NCBI GenBank assembly: GCA_016722295.1
Contig: JADKGL010000008.1
Span: 120,334-184,333, forward strand
Reading direction: 5' to 3'
Source: Saprospiraceae bacterium
GTDB lineage: Bacteria > Bacteroidota > Bacteroidia > Chitinophagales > Saprospiraceae
Length of the DNA: 64,000 nucleotides
The stretch's first letter is position 1. Each line of letters begins with the position of its first letter. Shown here one piece after another: positions 8,701 to 18,828 of this stretch. Position numbers and translations under genes: made by a program. The notes under the pieces were generated by a model. That model was not told the origin of the DNA and made no database searches. It saw nothing but the letters and a program-made list of their open reading frames with translations.

Positions 8701-9587
8701 GAGTTTTTTAACTTAAAAATATAAATAATGGAGCTCGTAGTTTTGACATTTCGCAATGATGAAAAGTAGGATCTCATTCCACTAAAAAATCCGCGCAGAA
8801 TTGCCAATGAATTTCCTTTGTATTGTTCAGATAATAAAGACACATAAAATGCATCAAATGGTAAAGCATGGATTCCAATATTCTTAAATCCTTGATTCTC
8901 CATCCAAGGGATTAGAGTCTTCGCCTCGAAATGCCAGAGATGCCTTGGCACATCATATCCTGCCCAATATTGCTGATACTTTTTTCCATCAAATGAATTG
9001 TGATTTGGCACTGCGATTACAAGTATCGCATCTTTCGACATATTTACTTTAATTTGATTCAAATAATCCGCTGGATTATACAAATGCTCTAACACATGCC
9101 ACAAACTGATGACATCAAATTTTGATTTGATCTCACCGCGCAAAAATGTTTGCGGTGACTCTATTTGTATTTTAAATTTATCTCGTGCTTGCTGCGCAGT
9201 TTGCTCGCTGACTTCTATCCCTAAAACTTCATTTCCATTTGACTTTGCATGATTCAAAAAATAAGCTAAACCACAGCCAATATCTAAAAAGTTTTTACCA
9301 GAGGAATAATTACGGATTAGTTTATACTTTTTCTCTAACATCAAATCGCGTATCCCGAAATAAATACGATTGACAAAGCTAGCACTATCTTCTGTGTGAG
9401 AAATATATTTCGAAGCTTCATAGTAAGGTGCAATATCGATTTCTTTAGGAGCATCTGAAGTAAAGCGAAAATGACAAGACTTGCATTCGCTCAAATGAAA
9501 TTGCTCTCCGCTTATACCATGATCCTTAACAGAAAACAATTTTTCTATTTGAGTTCCACGACAAAGCAAACATGTATTTGTATCCAA
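8697..9587 (-). CDS. Class I SAM-dependent methyltransferase with N-terminal zinc ribbon
   Basis: This 296-residue protein starts with a four-cysteine zinc-ribbon-like segment (CLLCRG near residue 6 and CKSCHFRF near residue 35). The SAM-binding motif FLDIGCGLAYFLNHA is near residue 99, followed by FDVISLWHVLEHLYNPADYL, typical of the methyltransferase-11/23 family found in surface-glycan clusters. The C-terminal ~80 residues contain the WHFEAKTLIPWMENQGF block of the same family. Its substrate is unknown. It is the first gene of a two-gene unit with the 7930-8700 methyltransferase. A glycan or lipid substrate is an inference. Confidence 0.82.
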   Translation of the reverse strand: MDTNTCLLCRGTQIEKLFSVKDHGISGEQFHLSECKSCHFRFTSDAPKEIDIAPYYEASKYISHTEDSASFVNRIYFGIRDLMLEKKYKLIRNYSSGKNFLDIGCGLAYFLNHAKSNGNEVLGIEVSEQTAQQARDKFKIQIESPQTFLRGEIKSKFDVISLWHVLEHLYNPADYLNQIKVNMSKDAILVIAVPNHNSFDGKKYQQYWAGYDVPRHLWHFEAKTLIPWMENQGFKNIGIHALPFDAFYVSLLSEQYKGNSLAILRGFFSGMRSYFSSLRNVKTTSSIIYIFKLKNS

Positions 9588-9686
9588 ACTATTTTACATT
9601 TTTTCGAGCTGCAAATATATTAAATATTTTTTAATATGTTTACAGTGTGATAGTCCCTATTTTAATCAAAGATTGATTTCTTACTA

Positions 9687-11477
9687 TCAACCCTGTTTGA
9701 TTGAGACAATTTTGATCTCTACCCGCTGATTTTTTTGTCTACCAGACTGTGTATCATTAGAGGCTATAGGTACTCTTTTGCCATAACCTTTGTAGGATAT
9801 TTGGGCTTCTGGTACGCCTTTATTGTAGAGGTAATAAGCGACGTTTTTTGCCCTTGCATTGCTAAGTCGATCGCAGTATTCATGAGATGGGGTGCCGTTC
9901 GTATGTCCGCCTATTTCTATTGAAATATCTGGATTGGATTTAAGAAATGTCCTGATTTCATCTAATACTTGATTTGACTCATCGCTAATAATGGCGGAAT
10001 CTGCTAGAAAGTACAACTCATTAATACGCAAAGTTTGTCCTATGACGATTTTTTCGCGGATCAATTCTGGCAATACTTTTGGCTGTTCTATATACAGCTC
10101 ACCAATCATTTGACAATGATTTTTATCTGCTATTTTTACTGTATGTTTCCCACCACTTAAATTTCCAACAATTAAACCAGATTTACCATTGCTCCATAAT
10201 GTTCTATATGGTTCTGTCCCACCAGTAATTTTAATTGTAGCTTTTCCATCTTTTCTATTAAGCTCTGACACAGCTTGTTTGCTTACAAGCTCCATTTGTA
10301 GAGGTTCTGGCGCTTTCACCGCAACATTTGCGACATACTCTTCTCCTTCAGCATCTGTTACAGTGACTGAGTAGGTTCCTCCGCCTATACTATCCAACTT
10401 GCTTCCTTTATATGAGGGATCGCTCCATTGGTATCGATAAGGTGTCTTTCCACCATTCACTACCAAAATAATAGATGCAGTCTTGTCATTAGGACATTTG
10501 ATCTCACCTTTTGAAAAAGCTACTACTGTAAATTTTTCATCTTCTGAATCAATCATATCCATTTTAAATAATCCGCGATCAGCTGTTCCAACCCAGAGAT
10601 CATCATTTTTATCACATTTTAATGACAACGTTTGCGAACTGACAAAACCATAATCTTCATCTATTTGCAAGGCTTTATCAGTAACTGGATCGAATTGAAC
10701 TAAAATCTCCGAAGCTACATAGATCCTTCCTTTACTATCAGCAGCCAATGCTCTCACAGGACCGCGACTCAAGCCTCGCTTCACAGCAGCATCTTGCCAT
10801 CGATCTCTGCCATCTTCTTTGTATATCAGCCACATTTTTTTTTCTGCTAAAAGCCAAACGCCTTCACTAGTATTGATGGCGCCTGTGATCTTGTGATCCG
10901 CTTCATAATAATCCCAATCCTTTTGATCTATTACTGCAACACCAGCATCAGTACCTACCCAAAGTTTGTTCTCAGTGTCGAGGTAAAGCATATTAATAGC
11001 GTTGGATTTCAATTTAGAATTTTTTGTGTTGTAATGATTCAATATTCGAGATTGATCATCAGAGACTCGATACAAACCTTCAGTCGTTCCTACCCAAATA
11101 TCACCATTGAAATAATTCATACATGTGATTTCTCCCTTGGCCTGATTCAAAAATATTTTTTGACTGAGATCTTCTGAACTTAATAACAAATTACGATTGC
11201 CATACCAGAGTAATTGCTTTTTATCTTCAGTAATAGCCGTGATGCTGTCTGTAACGATGAGTTCAGGATCGTTCTCAAGATTGATCATGCGATAAAGTCC
11301 CCTGTCTGTGCCGAGCCACTTAAAATTCTCCTTATCAATAAAAATACATCGAACAGCTTCATTTGGGCTTAACTTTTGATACCCTTCTACGATCACTTTG
11401 GAATCTTCTTGTGAAATTCCTAGCTTACTAAATCCTATTACACTGACTATCAACAACAAATACTTCATGGGCTGCAA
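9687..11477 (-). CDS. Propeller / SprB-repeat / OmpA-domain fusion protein
   Basis: This 596-residue envelope protein has a signal peptide ending near SKLGISQ. It contains at least four propeller blades of the two-component-regulator type, each with an (L/I/K)W(V/L)GT-x2-GL/V-x-R/K core (residues ~52, ~130, ~170, ~295). Two SprB-like repeats follow (~335-385 and ~405-455; GGxxPYRxxWS...GTYSVTVTDA). A C-terminal OmpA peptidoglycan-binding domain starts near residue 480 with IEIGGHTNGTPSHEYC and SNARAKNVAYYL. It should be periplasmic and cell-wall bound. The propeller plus OmpA layout recalls PorE of type IX secretion, but PorE has TPRs rather than SprB repeats, so identity is not claimed. It is monocistronic. 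Confidence 0.8.
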   Translation of the reverse strand: MQPMKYLLLIVSVIGFSKLGISQEDSKVIVEGYQKLSPNEAVRCIFIDKENFKWLGTDRGLYRMINLENDPELIVTDSITAITEDKKQLLWYGNRNLLLSSEDLSQKIFLNQAKGEITCMNYFNGDIWVGTTEGLYRVSDDQSRILNHYNTKNSKLKSNAINMLYLDTENKLWVGTDAGVAVIDQKDWDYYEADHKITGAINTSEGVWLLAEKKMWLIYKEDGRDRWQDAAVKRGLSRGPVRALAADSKGRIYVASEILVQFDPVTDKALQIDEDYGFVSSQTLSLKCDKNDDLWVGTADRGLFKMDMIDSEDEKFTVVAFSKGEIKCPNDKTASIILVVNGGKTPYRYQWSDPSYKGSKLDSIGGGTYSVTVTDAEGEEYVANVAVKAPEPLQMELVSKQAVSELNRKDGKATIKITGGTEPYRTLWSNGKSGLIVGNLSGGKHTVKIADKNHCQMIGELYIEQPKVLPELIREKIVIGQTLRINELYFLADSAIISDESNQVLDEIRTFLKSNPDISIEIGGHTNGTPSHEYCDRLSNARAKNVAYYLYNKGVPEAQISYKGYGKRVPIASNDTQSGRQKNQRVEIKIVSIKQG

Positions 11478-11723
11478 AATATTAATTTTTCATGTATAAC
11501 GCAATATTTCCTCAAATTAGTTTCAATTCGAGGAGCAAAGCCTTTAAAATATTACTTAAATTTTTTCTGGAGAAAACAATTCTAAAATTATTCAATACAT
11601 AGAATCTCAGTTCAAAAATATTTCTATGTTAAAAATTAATTAATTCAAGACAATACATTAAATTTGTTAAGTCTATTCAAAATTATTTTTTTGATTGGAT
11701 TCAAAATATATATCCCTAAGCTT

Positions 11724-13263
11724 ATGAAATCTATGAACTATGTACTAAAATTGATCTTTCTCTTAAGTTTATCCCAATATGTATTGGGACAGCCTTATTT
11801 TAGTAAAAACTTTGACTATGATCGATCAGAAAACACAGGATGGAAAATTATAGAATTAAATAGTTTTTATTTTGGACTATAGGTGGGAGATTTTGTTCTC
11901 ATCCTTATGGAGAATGCACACTTGTGCATAAGTTTGACCGAAATGGTTCCTTAATTTGGTCACTCGACTTCCCAGGATATAATCCTAGGACTATTGGAAA
12001 TATTTGTACAGATGGCAAACATGTCTTTATTGCAACGCATTTTGATATTGCATTCCTTAAAAATATCACTATCTTCAAGATCTCTCAGGATGGCTGTCAT
12101 GGCTGATTCTATTTCATTTGGACCTTTCAAGAAAAAACCATATTGCGAGAAGTCTTAATTTTGTTAATAATGAATTACAACTTCTCGTTGTATTTTGGCA
12201 CGATCACCCTAAACCAGGGCTTGACTCCTCTGAAATATGGGTGATGGATCACAATCTATTGCGAACGAAAACAATACATTTTGAAGAAAAATATTTTTAT
12301 GAAGATTATAGATCTTTTGAACCAACTTATGACAATCAATGGATCGCTGCAAAAGCCATTTCAAATGATTTTGTGACGAATTATTGTAGAGTAATTAAGA
12401 TGGATTCATTGGGCAATAAACTATGGCATACGGACTTGAACAATACTGAAGGATTTTTTTTATATCAACAAATCACACAATGTCCCGATAGTGGATTTGT
12501 GGTCAATTGGGAACGGTTCAAAGATTTTATCAGAGATACTTTTCCTTCTACACATACTTTAACAAAGCTGGACAAACATGGCAATATATTGTGGGAGCGA
12601 AGATTTCCAAAATGGGACAAGAAATTTATTGTAAATCACTTTATTACCAATGATGGTAATATTTTAGTTTATGGCACTGATCAGAATGTAAGATATACGA
12701 AATACACTGGTGCAGGCCTATTGATGAAATTGGATCAACAGGGCAATGTTCTCTGGGATCGAAGGATTATTCATCATACTTCATCTTCAGGACACTTAGT
12801 ATTTTTTTCAGGTATGGAGCTTCAAAATGGCGACTTGCTTTTATCGGGAGATGTAATCAATATGGATTCTACAAAATGGAGCAGTCAAGACTTTTGGCTG
12901 GTTGCACTTACCAAAGATGGATGTTACTATGATTACTGCGATACGACCATGATCATCAGCCCAAGAAGCACGAATCTTTCACCAGATATAGACAAAGAAG
13001 TTCCTCCGAAATTCTTCAGCTGTAATACTTTGATTCAAGACAAATGCAAACTAGTCTCTCATTCCTTTGTGCTCTCTTCTCTTGATGAAAGCACACTTAC
13101 GATACACGATCTGCAAGGACAGCTTGTTCTCAAAAAACAAGTGTATTCTTTTCCTCATGAGATTGATTTTTCTCCATTCCAATACGGAGTATATTTTATC
13201 CGATTGTTCGATCCGCAGCAAAGGTTGATACAATGTGAAAAAGTGGTGAAAATGGGTGAGTAG
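11724..13263 (+). pseudogene. Frameshifted secreted type IX cargo protein, copy 1
   Basis: A ~500-residue secreted protein is read in three frames. Signal peptide and N-terminus lie at 11724-11882 (MKSMNYVLKLIFLLSLSQYV then LGQPYFSKNFDYD), a middle piece is at about 11890-12100, and the rest runs to 13263. Comparison with copy 2 (13451-14980) places an extra two bases near 11880-11895, one near 12092 and one in an A run near 12131. The body has repeated bladelike segments (TLTKLDKHGNILWERRFPKW; LMKLDQQGNVLWDRRI) suggesting a beta-propeller. The C-terminus carries a type IX sorting domain with TIHDLQGQLVLKKQV and GVYFIRLF. Function is unknown. Either a decayed duplicate or consensus error. Confidence 0.7.
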
Positions 13264-13450
13264 TATTTTTTTAATGCTCATGTAAATATTTATTTTTTAT
13301 GACTCAATGAGTAGAAAGAAAATATTCTCAAATCAATAAAATTTCTACTTTTAGATTAGACTTAAAAAATAAAGTTTAATAAATTTGTCAAATTAATAAA
13401 AACTCGTTACCTTGTTTTCTAAATTAATTTGAATTGAGATAATAACCAAA

Positions 13451-14980
13451 AATGAAAACAAACAATTATTTAACTCTAATAGCATTTTGCTTTTTTATTT
13501 CCCACGGCTTAGTTGGACAGCCTTATTTTAGTAAAAATTATGATTATAATAAATCACAAATACTGGTTGGAAAATCATCGAATTAAATAATTTTTTTTAT
13601 GGACTATCCTTGAGATCATGTTCACATCCTTATGGTGATTGCACTCTAGTCCACAAGTTTGACCGAAAGGGTTCTTTGATTTGGTCTCTTGACTTACCAG
13701 GATATAATCCTAGAACTATCGGTAATATTTGTACTGATGGTGAACATGTCTTTATTGCTACCCATTTTGATAGTGCTTACCTTAAAAATATCACTGTCTT
13801 CAAGATCTCTCAGGATGGCACAGTAGCTGATTCTATTTCATTCGGACCGTTCAATAAAGATCATATTGCAAGAAGTCTAAATTATTTCAAAAATGAATTA
13901 CAGCTTCTCGTTGTTTTTTGGCATGATCACCCTAACCCTGGGCTTGACTCCTCTGAAGTCTGGGTGATGGATCGCAATCTAAGGCGAACGAAAACAATAC
14001 ATTTTGCAGAAAAATATTTTTATGAAGATTATAAATCCTTTGAACCAACGTATGACAATCAATGGATCTCTGCCAAAGCCATTTCAAATGATTTTGTGAC
14101 GAATTATTGTAGAGTAATTAAGATGGATTCATTGGGCAATAAACTATGGCATACGGACTTGAACAGCACTGAAGGATTTTTTGTAAATCAACAAATCACA
14201 CAATGTCCTGATAGTGGATTTGTGGTCAATTGGGAAAGGTTCAAAGATTTTGTAAGAGACACGTATCCTTCTATTCACACTTTAACAAAGCTGGACAAAC
14301 AAGGCAATATTTTGTGGGAGCGAAGATTTCCAAAATGGGACAAGAAATTTATTGTAAATCATTTTATTACCAATGATGGCAATATTATAGTTTATGGCAC
14401 TGATCAGAATGTAAAATATACGAAGTATGCAGGTGCCGGACTAATAATGAAATTGGATCAAGAAGGCAATGTGCTTTGGGATCGAAGGATCATCCATAAT
14501 ACTTCGATATCTATGAAATTTTTTTCTGGAATGGAGCTAGCTAATGGCGATCTTCTACTTTCTGGAGATGTAGATAATGTAGATTCAACAAAATGGCGAA
14601 GTCAAGATTTCTTGTTAGTCTGTCTCACTAAAGATGGATGTTACTATGATTACTGCGATACGACCATTATCATCAGCCCAAGAAGCACGAATCTTTCACC
14701 AGATATAGACAAAGAAGTTCCACCGAAATTCTTCAGCTGTAATACGTTGATTCAAGACAAATGCAAACTAGTCTCGCATTCCTATGCGCTCTCTTCTCTT
14801 GATGAAAGCACGCTTACAATACACGATCTCCAAGGACTGCTTGTTCTCAAAAAACAAGTGTATTCTTTTCCTCATGAGATTGATTTTTCTGCATTTCAAG
14901 ACGGAGTTTATTTTATCCGACTATTCGATCCCCAGCAAAGGTTGATACAATGTGAAAAAGTGGTAAAAATGGGTGAGTGA
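13451..14980 (+). pseudogene. Frameshifted secreted type IX cargo protein, copy 2
   Basis: This tandem copy of the preceding gene is intact from about 13565 to 14980. Its N-terminus (MKTNNYLTLIAFCFF, then GQPYFSKNYDYNKS) is separated by indels. One A is missing near 13558 (CACAAATACTGG where the homologous frame needs CACAAAATACTGG), and the frame arithmetic suggests a further indel in the T run near 13490. The body has the same LDKQGNILWERR propeller-like blades and a type IX sorting domain ending RLIQCEKVVKMGE, nearly identical to copy 1. The signal peptides differ clearly between copies while the C-terminal thirds are almost the same. Function is unknown; export by type IX secretion is inferred from the C-terminal domain. 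Confidence 0.72.
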
Positions 14981-15056
14981 TCATAATTCAATAGAAATCC
15001 TAACTTGTGAACTTTCCGTCTAATTATTATGTTGTACCATTAATTCTCGTTGAAAA

Positions 15057-15503
15057 ATGAAATTACTACATCTATTATTGGCTTTAAATATATTCCTTTC
15101 TAGTACTGGGATTACTATTTTTAGTCATATATGTTCTGCCAAAGGAACAAGTGTAGAAATATTTTCACCAAATGGTCATTGTTGTTCGAAGAAAAAACAA
15201 AAAAAATCTTGTTGTAACAAATCGAAACAGTTCAAAGATCAAGAATCAAACCAACTGAAATGGACAGCTAAACCATGTTGTACAAACGATGTAGATTTTG
15301 TACAAGCTGATCTAGAATCTACTTTGCTGCAAGCAAAATATGATATTCAATTAAATTACATAGCCGATTTTCTTTCATTCTGTCAAGACTTTGAACTGAT
15401 AGAAAGTCCAACTTCAAATCACAAAACAACTCTTTTCGCACTGTACAAAGCGCCTCCAGACCAAGGAGATCTTATACCGCTTCTACAGTCGTTTCGTTGC
15501 TAA
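15057..15503 (+). CDS. HYC_CC_PP family protein (cysteine-rich, secreted)
   Basis: This 148-residue protein has a signal peptide (MKLLHLLLALNIFLSSTGIT), then SHICSAKG, a GHCCSKKK...SCCNKSK cysteine cluster, a third CC pair (PCCTND) and a C-terminal YKAPPDQGDLIPLLQSFRC. This order of His-x-Cys, CC pairs and PP matches the Bacteroidota HYC_CC_PP family, whose members commonly sit beside heavy-metal genes. The Cys/Lys-rich middle suggests soft-metal binding, an inference. It is the first gene of the six-gene copper-type operon, with 77 bases to the next gene. Confidence 0.8.
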   Translation: MKLLHLLLALNIFLSSTGITIFSHICSAKGTSVEIFSPNGHCCSKKKQKKSCCNKSKQFKDQESNQLKWTAKPCCTNDVDFVQADLESTLLQAKYDIQLNYIADFLSFCQDFELIESPTSNHKTTLFALYKAPPDQGDLIPLLQSFRC

Positions 15504-15580
15504 TCCGTAATCAGTTTTTTATTTTTATTCAATCTAAAATTTTCATTTTAGATTATTTTATCATTTAAATACTGATTAAC

Positions 15581-16354
15581 ATGTATCAAAAAAATTTATA
15601 TCTTCTATTATTAGTAATAGGAGCACATTTGATGTTTGCTCAAGGTCCACCAATATTACTGGACAAACCGATTATGCTCGGCGCAAACAAAGGCACGATA
15701 AGACCTTTTGCAAAAATACTTAATCAACAAGTGCATGACTTCACAGCATTCGTATTGGAAGCTGATTACAACATCAGTAATCAAATCGCAATCGGAGCTG
15801 AAATTCCCACAAGTCATCATTTGAATAAGCTCTCACTTGGTGATCTCGCCTTCATGGCTAAATATCAATTTTACAAAAAAGATGGCACAGCGAAAACTAC
15901 GAGAGTCGCAATAAAGGCAAAGCAAATGTTTGCTACCGGGAAATCGCTTGAAACCATGATCTTAGGAATGGGTCATCCTATGACTTATCTTGGATTCTCT
16001 GGTGCGAAAGAAAGTTTAAAACTAGGAATACAATCGGAGTTGGGTTATTATTTTTCACCCGCTGCCAGTCATTTAAATTTCTTCGCAGTTAAAGCAGGTT
16101 TTGGCCTTCCTTTGCTCAAACCTACTTATCCTGTGAAACAGATTAATCTGTATCTCGAGTCAGAAGCTACTATTGCTCAATCTCATGATGGACAATCACA
16201 ATATGGGATATATATAGCACCAGGCATTCAATATGCAAAAGGAATCTATACATTTGACTTTTCATATCAACTGCCGATTACACAACGTTTTCACCATTTA
16301 ACCACATATCAAAAACACTCTTCGATCTTTATAGGTACAAGAGTTATTATTTAA
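15581..16354 (+). CDS. Predicted outer-membrane beta-barrel in copper-type operon
   Basis: This 257-residue secreted protein has a signal peptide ending around LMFAQG, followed by alternating short strands and turns consistent with a 10-12-stranded barrel (for example SNQIAIGAEIPTSHHLNKLS; LKLGIQSELGYYFSPAASHL; YGIYIAPGIQYAKGIYTFDF). There are scattered His and Met residues but no clear metal motif. It lies 19 bases before the HMA-domain gene and is clearly part of the same transcript. It could be a porin-like channel for a metal ligand. No characterised family is recognised with certainty, so the role comes from context only. Confidence 0.6.
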   Translation: MYQKNLYLLLLVIGAHLMFAQGPPILLDKPIMLGANKGTIRPFAKILNQQVHDFTAFVLEADYNISNQIAIGAEIPTSHHLNKLSLGDLAFMAKYQFYKKDGTAKTTRVAIKAKQMFATGKSLETMILGMGHPMTYLGFSGAKESLKLGIQSELGYYFSPAASHLNFFAVKAGFGLPLLKPTYPVKQINLYLESEATIAQSHDGQSQYGIYIAPGIQYAKGIYTFDFSYQLPITQRFHHLTTYQKHSSIFIGTRVII

Positions 16355-16373
16355 AAATATTAAAAAAATTATC

Positions 16374-16976
16374 ATGAAAAACATTATTTTATTTATCATA
16401 TTAAGTAGTCAATTTCTTTTTGGACAAAACGATCAATTTACTTTACGTGTAGAAGGACTTGGCTGTCCGTTCTGTGCATATGGATTAGAAAAAAAATTCA
16501 AAAAAGTAAAAGGTATCCAACAAATAAAAATAGATATTCAGTCTGGAAAAATGACCTACAATGTTCCAACAAATAATGCGATGACATTGAATGATGTAGA
16601 TGCATTGGTGACCAAAGCGGGATACACTGCAAAAGGTATTAGCGTGCTGCGATCCAATGGAAAATCTGAATCAACAGGAGATGTGAATTCAGAAGTTAAA
16701 CCAACCGCCATGGGCAATCAAACCGCAGAAATAAAAGTATCGGGCAACTGTAAAATGTGCAAAGCGAGAATAGAAAAAACTGCAAAATCTTTGCCAGGTG
16801 TTTCATCCGCTGTTTGGAATGTAGATACAAAAATACTCAAGGTAGGTTTTGACAATTCAAAAGTAAAAAGTATAGATATTCAAAATGCAATTGCGAAATC
16901 TGGACATGATACAGAATCAAGCAAAGCCGATGCGTCAGTTTATAATTCACTTCCCGCATGTTGTCAATATCGTTAA
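16374..16976 (+). CDS. Secreted protein with two heavy-metal-associated (HMA) domains
   Basis: This 200-residue protein has an N-terminal signal peptide ending near FLFGQ, then two HMA folds. The first has GLGCPFCAYGLEKKFKKVKG (CxxC near residues 31-34). The second has GNCKMCKARIEKTAKSLPGV (CxxC near residues 125-128). The C-terminus ends LPACCQYR with a further CC pair. HMA domains of this type bind Cu(I) or similar soft metals through the two cysteines; the signal peptide puts this one in the periplasm. It sits between the barrel gene and the NHL lipoprotein with 18-19-base gaps, so it is a likely periplasmic copper shuttle of the operon (inference). Confidence 0.85.
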   Translation: MKNIILFIILSSQFLFGQNDQFTLRVEGLGCPFCAYGLEKKFKKVKGIQQIKIDIQSGKMTYNVPTNNAMTLNDVDALVTKAGYTAKGISVLRSNGKSESTGDVNSEVKPTAMGNQTAEIKVSGNCKMCKARIEKTAKSLPGVSSAVWNVDTKILKVGFDNSKVKSIDIQNAIAKSGHDTESSKADASVYNSLPACCQYR

Positions 16977-16994
16977 TTGTAAAGATTCACAAAC

Positions 16995-17825
16995 ATGAAT
17001 AATATAAAATTAGCGATATGCGTATTAATTATCGGAACGATTGCATGCAAATCACCAGAGAAAAAACAAGTATCAAGTCCAAACTGGAAATATGAAAAAA
17101 CAATTTCATTAGATAGTATTGGCCCTGTTGGTATCGCTCTCGATAGTGATGAAAATCTATACGTCTCCGATGCGGATAACAACAGGATTTTCAAAATAAA
17201 CCAAGACGGTAAAGTTCTAGAGAGCTTTGAAAACTTTGATCGCCCCATGCACATCTCATGGGGAGATCAGGGTCTTGCAATAGCAGAATATGGATCTGAT
17301 CAAATTGTCGTACTACATCAAGAAAAGAAAGATACAGCAAACTCCAAATTTGAATTTGATGCAATCTCTGGAGTAGATGCTTATGAAGGAGGATACTTTG
17401 CGGCTGACTTTTACAATCATCGCATTACCTGCCAAACAGAAGATAGTATCTTCACTGTAGGAAAACAAGGTAAGGCTGCAGGTGAATTTACATATCCCAC
17501 AGATATTCAAATATTCAATCAGAAAATATATGTGGCTGATGCCTACAATCACCGTGTCCAAATCTTTGATCTCAATGGAAACCATAAGTCAACGTTAGCA
17601 GAAAATGAAAAAATAAATGCTGCAACTGGACTTTTTGTGACTAATCAAAATATTTTTATCACAGATTTTGAAAATAGTCGTATTTTGGTTTATAATTCAA
17701 TGGATAGCTTGAGCCAAATCCTAACTGAAGGGTTGGATAAACCAGCGGATGTAATTGTAGTCGGCACAAAACTTTTCGCTGTGAATTATCATGGCAGAAG
17801 CATTGCAAAATACAATTTTAATTAA
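16995..17825 (+). CDS. NHL-repeat lipoprotein
   Basis: This 276-residue protein has a lipobox (LIIGTIACKS, lipid Cys near residue 16) and about five NHL-type blades, for example GIALDSDENLYVSDADNNRI, IYVADAYNHRVQIFDLNGNH and IFITDFENSRILVYNS. It should form a six-bladed propeller anchored to the periplasmic or outer face of the envelope. Such propellers act as binding scaffolds; no enzyme motif is visible. It is embedded in the copper-type operon between the HMA protein and the MbnP-like gene, 18 and 27 bases away. A role as partner or docking platform for the MbnP/MbnH-like pair is a guess from position. Confidence 0.8.
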   Translation: MNNIKLAICVLIIGTIACKSPEKKQVSSPNWKYEKTISLDSIGPVGIALDSDENLYVSDADNNRIFKINQDGKVLESFENFDRPMHISWGDQGLAIAEYGSDQIVVLHQEKKDTANSKFEFDAISGVDAYEGGYFAADFYNHRITCQTEDSIFTVGKQGKAAGEFTYPTDIQIFNQKIYVADAYNHRVQIFDLNGNHKSTLAENEKINAATGLFVTNQNIFITDFENSRILVYNSMDSLSQILTEGLDKPADVIVVGTKLFAVNYHGRSIAKYNFN

Positions 17826-17852
17826 TTAAAAAAACAAGTAACTAAATTCAAT

Positions 17853-18827
17853 ATGAAATATTTATTTTCATTATTTCTAGGAATCATACTTCAAGCGAGT
17901 TTTGCTCAGAGCAGTGAAGTTGAACTACAGATCCATCCCAACTGGGCAGGCAACGCTTTTAATTTTTCAACTGTATATTCTGGTGGCGATTGTGAATATA
18001 AAATCACTCGCCTTCAATACTATGTTTCAGAAATCAAAATTAAGTATGATGGTGGAAAATCATATTTAATAAAAGATCTCTACTTTTTGGTTAGTGCAGA
18101 AAAAGACACAGTACTTAGTCTTGGAATACTTCCTGTATCCAATATTGAAGGCATAGAATTTTCAATAGGTGTTGATCAAGCTGCCAATCATTTAGATCCA
18201 TCAACATATCCTTCATCACATCCTTTGGCTTTAAAAAACCCATCGATGCATTGGGGCTGGACTTCTGGTTATCGATTTATCGCATTGGAAGGAAACTCAA
18301 ATGGTGGAACAGGGACTACATTTAATAAGAATTTTCAAATTCATACGGTTGAAGATCTAAATTACAGGACTGTAAGCTTTCCAGTAAAAGCACAACTAAC
18401 TCAATCTGGAAAATCAATTTTGCATTTAAATGCAGATTACAGCAATTTGCTTTTTAAGCTGAGTGTAAAAAATGGTCCAATTAGTCATGCAAGCACTGGA
18501 GCATCAGCAACGATCATTAACAACATGGCTTCAAATGTCTTCACTGTAGCCACTCCAACTGCTGTCAATAAAATAGATGAATCTGAGCTTCGTTTTTTTA
18601 TCAGTGGCTTACGTTCAAATACGATCTCAATTGATGTACACAATCCAAATGTAATAGCGAAAGAATTTAACATAATGGATTTGAATGGAAGGCTGATTCT
18701 ATCGAGAAAATTGAATCAAGAAAAGGAAAATATATCATTCTCTTCTGCTTCAATACATGGTAGTCTATTGTTGGAAATGCGTTCTGAGCAAAAAACATTA
18801 CTCGCAAAAAAAATATTTATTAGATAA
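17853..18827 (+). CDS. MbnP-like copper-binding protein with C-terminal sorting domain
   Basis: This 324-residue secreted protein has a signal peptide ending ASFAQ. The MbnP core shows YKITRLQYYVSEIKIKYDG near residue 50 and the motif MHWGWTSGYRFIALEG near residue 130. In characterised MbnP a tryptophan is oxidised to kynurenine by the di-heme enzyme MbnH, creating a Cu(I) site. The HWGW motif holds candidate tryptophans, although which one (if any) is modified cannot be told. Unlike classic MbnP, the last ~80 residues look like a type IX sorting domain (FNIMDLNGRLILSRKLN; LLEMRSEQKTLLAKKIFIR). The di-heme gene follows immediately. Confidence 0.82.
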   Translation: MKYLFSLFLGIILQASFAQSSEVELQIHPNWAGNAFNFSTVYSGGDCEYKITRLQYYVSEIKIKYDGGKSYLIKDLYFLVSAEKDTVLSLGILPVSNIEGIEFSIGVDQAANHLDPSTYPSSHPLALKNPSMHWGWTSGYRFIALEGNSNGGTGTTFNKNFQIHTVEDLNYRTVSFPVKAQLTQSGKSILHLNADYSNLLFKLSVKNGPISHASTGASATIINNMASNVFTVATPTAVNKIDESELRFFISGLRSNTISIDVHNPNVIAKEFNIMDLNGRLILSRKLNQEKENISFSSASIHGSLLLEMRSEQKTLLAKKIFIR

Positions 18828-18828
18828 T

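Noticed and set aside
18757..18828. Longer N-terminus for the di-heme enzyme
   Set aside because: It lies inside the MbnP-like gene; starting at GTG 18829 gives a proper lipoprotein signal.
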